A stretch of DNA of 8,656 nucleotides from Solobacterium sp. Lineage in GTDB: Bacteria > Bacillota_I > Bacilli_A > Erysipelotrichales > Erysipelotrichaceae. The position numbers and the translations under genes are program-made. Shown in pieces: positions 7,791 through 8,656 of this stretch. Below the pieces are notes generated by a model. That model saw only the letters and a program-made list of their open reading frames with translations, was not told where the DNA came from and ran no database searches. The stretch spans positions 1 to 8,656 of the forward strand of contig JAEEYJ010000189.1 of assembly GCA_016291725.1 (NCBI GenBank), written 5' to 3'. The number at the start of each line of letters is the position of its first letter. Position 1 is the stretch's first letter.

Positions 7791-8656
7791 TCAGCCTAGG
7801 AAGCCGAGGTCTGATGCGCTGGGATAGCCGTAGGCGCTTTCTGCTGCGCTGACGGCACGCAGGATGGCTTTACTGAGGACATCCGCGCCCAATGCACCGA
7901 CAAGGTCCATATCCGCTGCGATATCACCGACGGAGAGCGCGTAGATGCTGTCACCGTCCGCTGAAGTATGTACAGGATTGATGGTCCTGGCAAAGCCATC
8001 ATGCCCCATACCGGCGATCTTGCACAGCTGTGCTTTGCTGAAGGAGGCGTTGGTTACGATGGCAGCGATCGTGGTATTGTCGACGAACTTGTTTTCCTTC
8101 ACGGCAATGGAGCGGCTCATGTAGTCCAGGGTGCTGCGCAGGCCGGTGCGGGATTCGTCCAGCAGTCCGGCAATCTGCCTGCCGGTTTTCGGGTCGATGA
8201 TATCTCCCAGTGCGTTCACCACGGCAACAGCACCGATCTGCAGATTACCGGTCTGCACGGCATAGCTGCCGATGCCGGTCTTCATCGCGTATGCCATTCC
8301 GGCAATCTTGCCGACGGTAGCCCCGCATCCGGCACCGTAGTTTCCGTCCCGGTAATTGGGATCATCCAGTGCTCTGCAGGCTGCTTCGTAGCCCATAGCA
8401 CTGTCCGGGCGTATGCTTGCATCTCCGACAGAAAGATCATAGATGTCCGACTGGACAACCAGAGGCACCTTTGCCGCGATGGTATTGTATCCGTATCCTC
8501 GCTCTTCCAGGCAGGCCATGACGCCGTTTGCGGCCCCGAGGCCGAAAGCGCTGCCGCCGGAAAGAACAACAGCGTGTATTTTCTGAATGGCCATCAAAGG
8601 ATTCAGGAGCTGGCTGTCCCGGGATGCCGGACCGCCTCCCCGTACATCCAGTCCGG
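7791..8656 (-). CDS. P1 family (DmpA/ThnT-like, S58) peptidase, N-terminus cut by the window edge
   Basis: The frame is open to the right edge: translation upstream of 8597 continues GLDVRGGGPASRDSQ, a conserved N-terminal stretch of P1 peptidases, so the TTG at 8597 and ATG at 8594 are internal codons. 287 residues are visible and perhaps 30-40 are missing. Conserved blocks are HAVVLSGGSAFGL, the glycine-rich GAGCGATVGKIAG, and DNTTIAAIVTNA followed by GMGHDGFARTINPVHT and DGDSIYALSVGD. Family members (DmpA, BapA, ThnT) are Ntn-like hydrolases that cut themselves into two chains and use the new N-terminal Ser or Thr as nucleophile. Here the predicted cut is Asn-Thr, codons at 8076-8078 and 8073-8075, leaving a 94-residue beta chain. 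Known activities include aminopeptidase and amide hydrolysis; the substrate here is unknown. It converges on nagA. Confidence 0.92.
   Translation of the reverse strand, partial: GLDVRGGGPASRDSQLLNPLMAIQKIHAVVLSGGSAFGLGAANGVMACLEERGYGYNTIAAKVPLVVQSDIYDLSVGDASIRPDSAMGYEAACRALDDPNYRDGNYGAGCGATVGKIAGMAYAMKTGIGSYAVQTGNLQIGAVAVVNALGDIIDPKTGRQIAGLLDESRTGLRSTLDYMSRSIAVKENKFVDNTTIAAIVTNASFSKAQLCKIAGMGHDGFARTINPVHTSADGDSIYALSVGDIAADMDLVGALGADVLSKAILRAVSAAESAYGYPSASDLGFLG

Noticed and set aside
8592..8597. TTG or ATG start for the P1 peptidase
   Set aside because: The frame stays open to the window edge and the upstream residues (GLDVRGGGPASRD) match conserved family sequence, so the gene is merely cut by the window.

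Overview
The window reads as a stretch of chromosome from a Bacillota (Firmicutes) bacterium, probably a gut or other host-associated anaerobe. The grounds are strong AGGAGG-type ribosome sites, dense coding with ATGA stop/start overlaps, a YtrA-type GntR regulator with its ABC exporter, a PTS-style 6-phospho-beta-glucosidase, NagA, and hairpin terminators with U-tracts. Base composition looks slightly above 50% GC. I cannot fix the genus; Erysipelotrichales or Lachnospirales are guesses only. I see no insertion sequence, prophage, CRISPR array, tRNA, rRNA or toxin-antitoxin pair, and no gap between genes exceeds about 125 bases.

Layout. (1) 11-3060, minus strand: a four-gene unit in the order azlC (branched-chain amino acid exporter large subunit), azlD (small subunit), an MFS transporter of LacY-like type, and a patatin-family lipase with a DUF6363-like C-terminus. 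Successive genes overlap by 4, 4 and 8 bases, so they are almost certainly one translationally coupled operon. (2) 3061-3158: a 98-base divergent control region. It holds a promoter for azlC whose -10 box sits only six bases before the ATG, a promoter for the regulator gene, and a three-half-site operator candidate. (3) 3159-5022, plus strand: YtrA-type GntR regulator, ABC ATPase and ABC-2 permease, again joined by ATGA overlaps, ending in a hairpin terminator that can work both ways. (4) 5066-6514, minus strand: a GH1 6-phospho-beta-glucosidase. (5) 6515-6635: a second divergent control region. (6) 6636-7745, plus strand: N-acetylglucosamine-6-phosphate deacetylase (NagA), ending in a second two-way terminator. 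(7) 7791 to the right edge, minus strand: a P1/DmpA-family peptidase whose first residues lie beyond the window.

How the parts may work together. The left half looks like an export and membrane-stress module: the GntR repressor probably controls its own ABC exporter and may also affect the divergent azlCD-MFS-lipase operon. The right half is sugar catabolism: GH1 would split phosphorylated beta-glucosides brought in by a PTS (no PTS gene is in view), and NagA would feed N-acetylglucosamine-6-phosphate into glycolysis via glucosamine-6-phosphate. All protein families here are known. The most distinctive points are the operator arrangement, the apparently leaderless azlC start, and the unusual pairing of amino acid export with a lipase in one operon.
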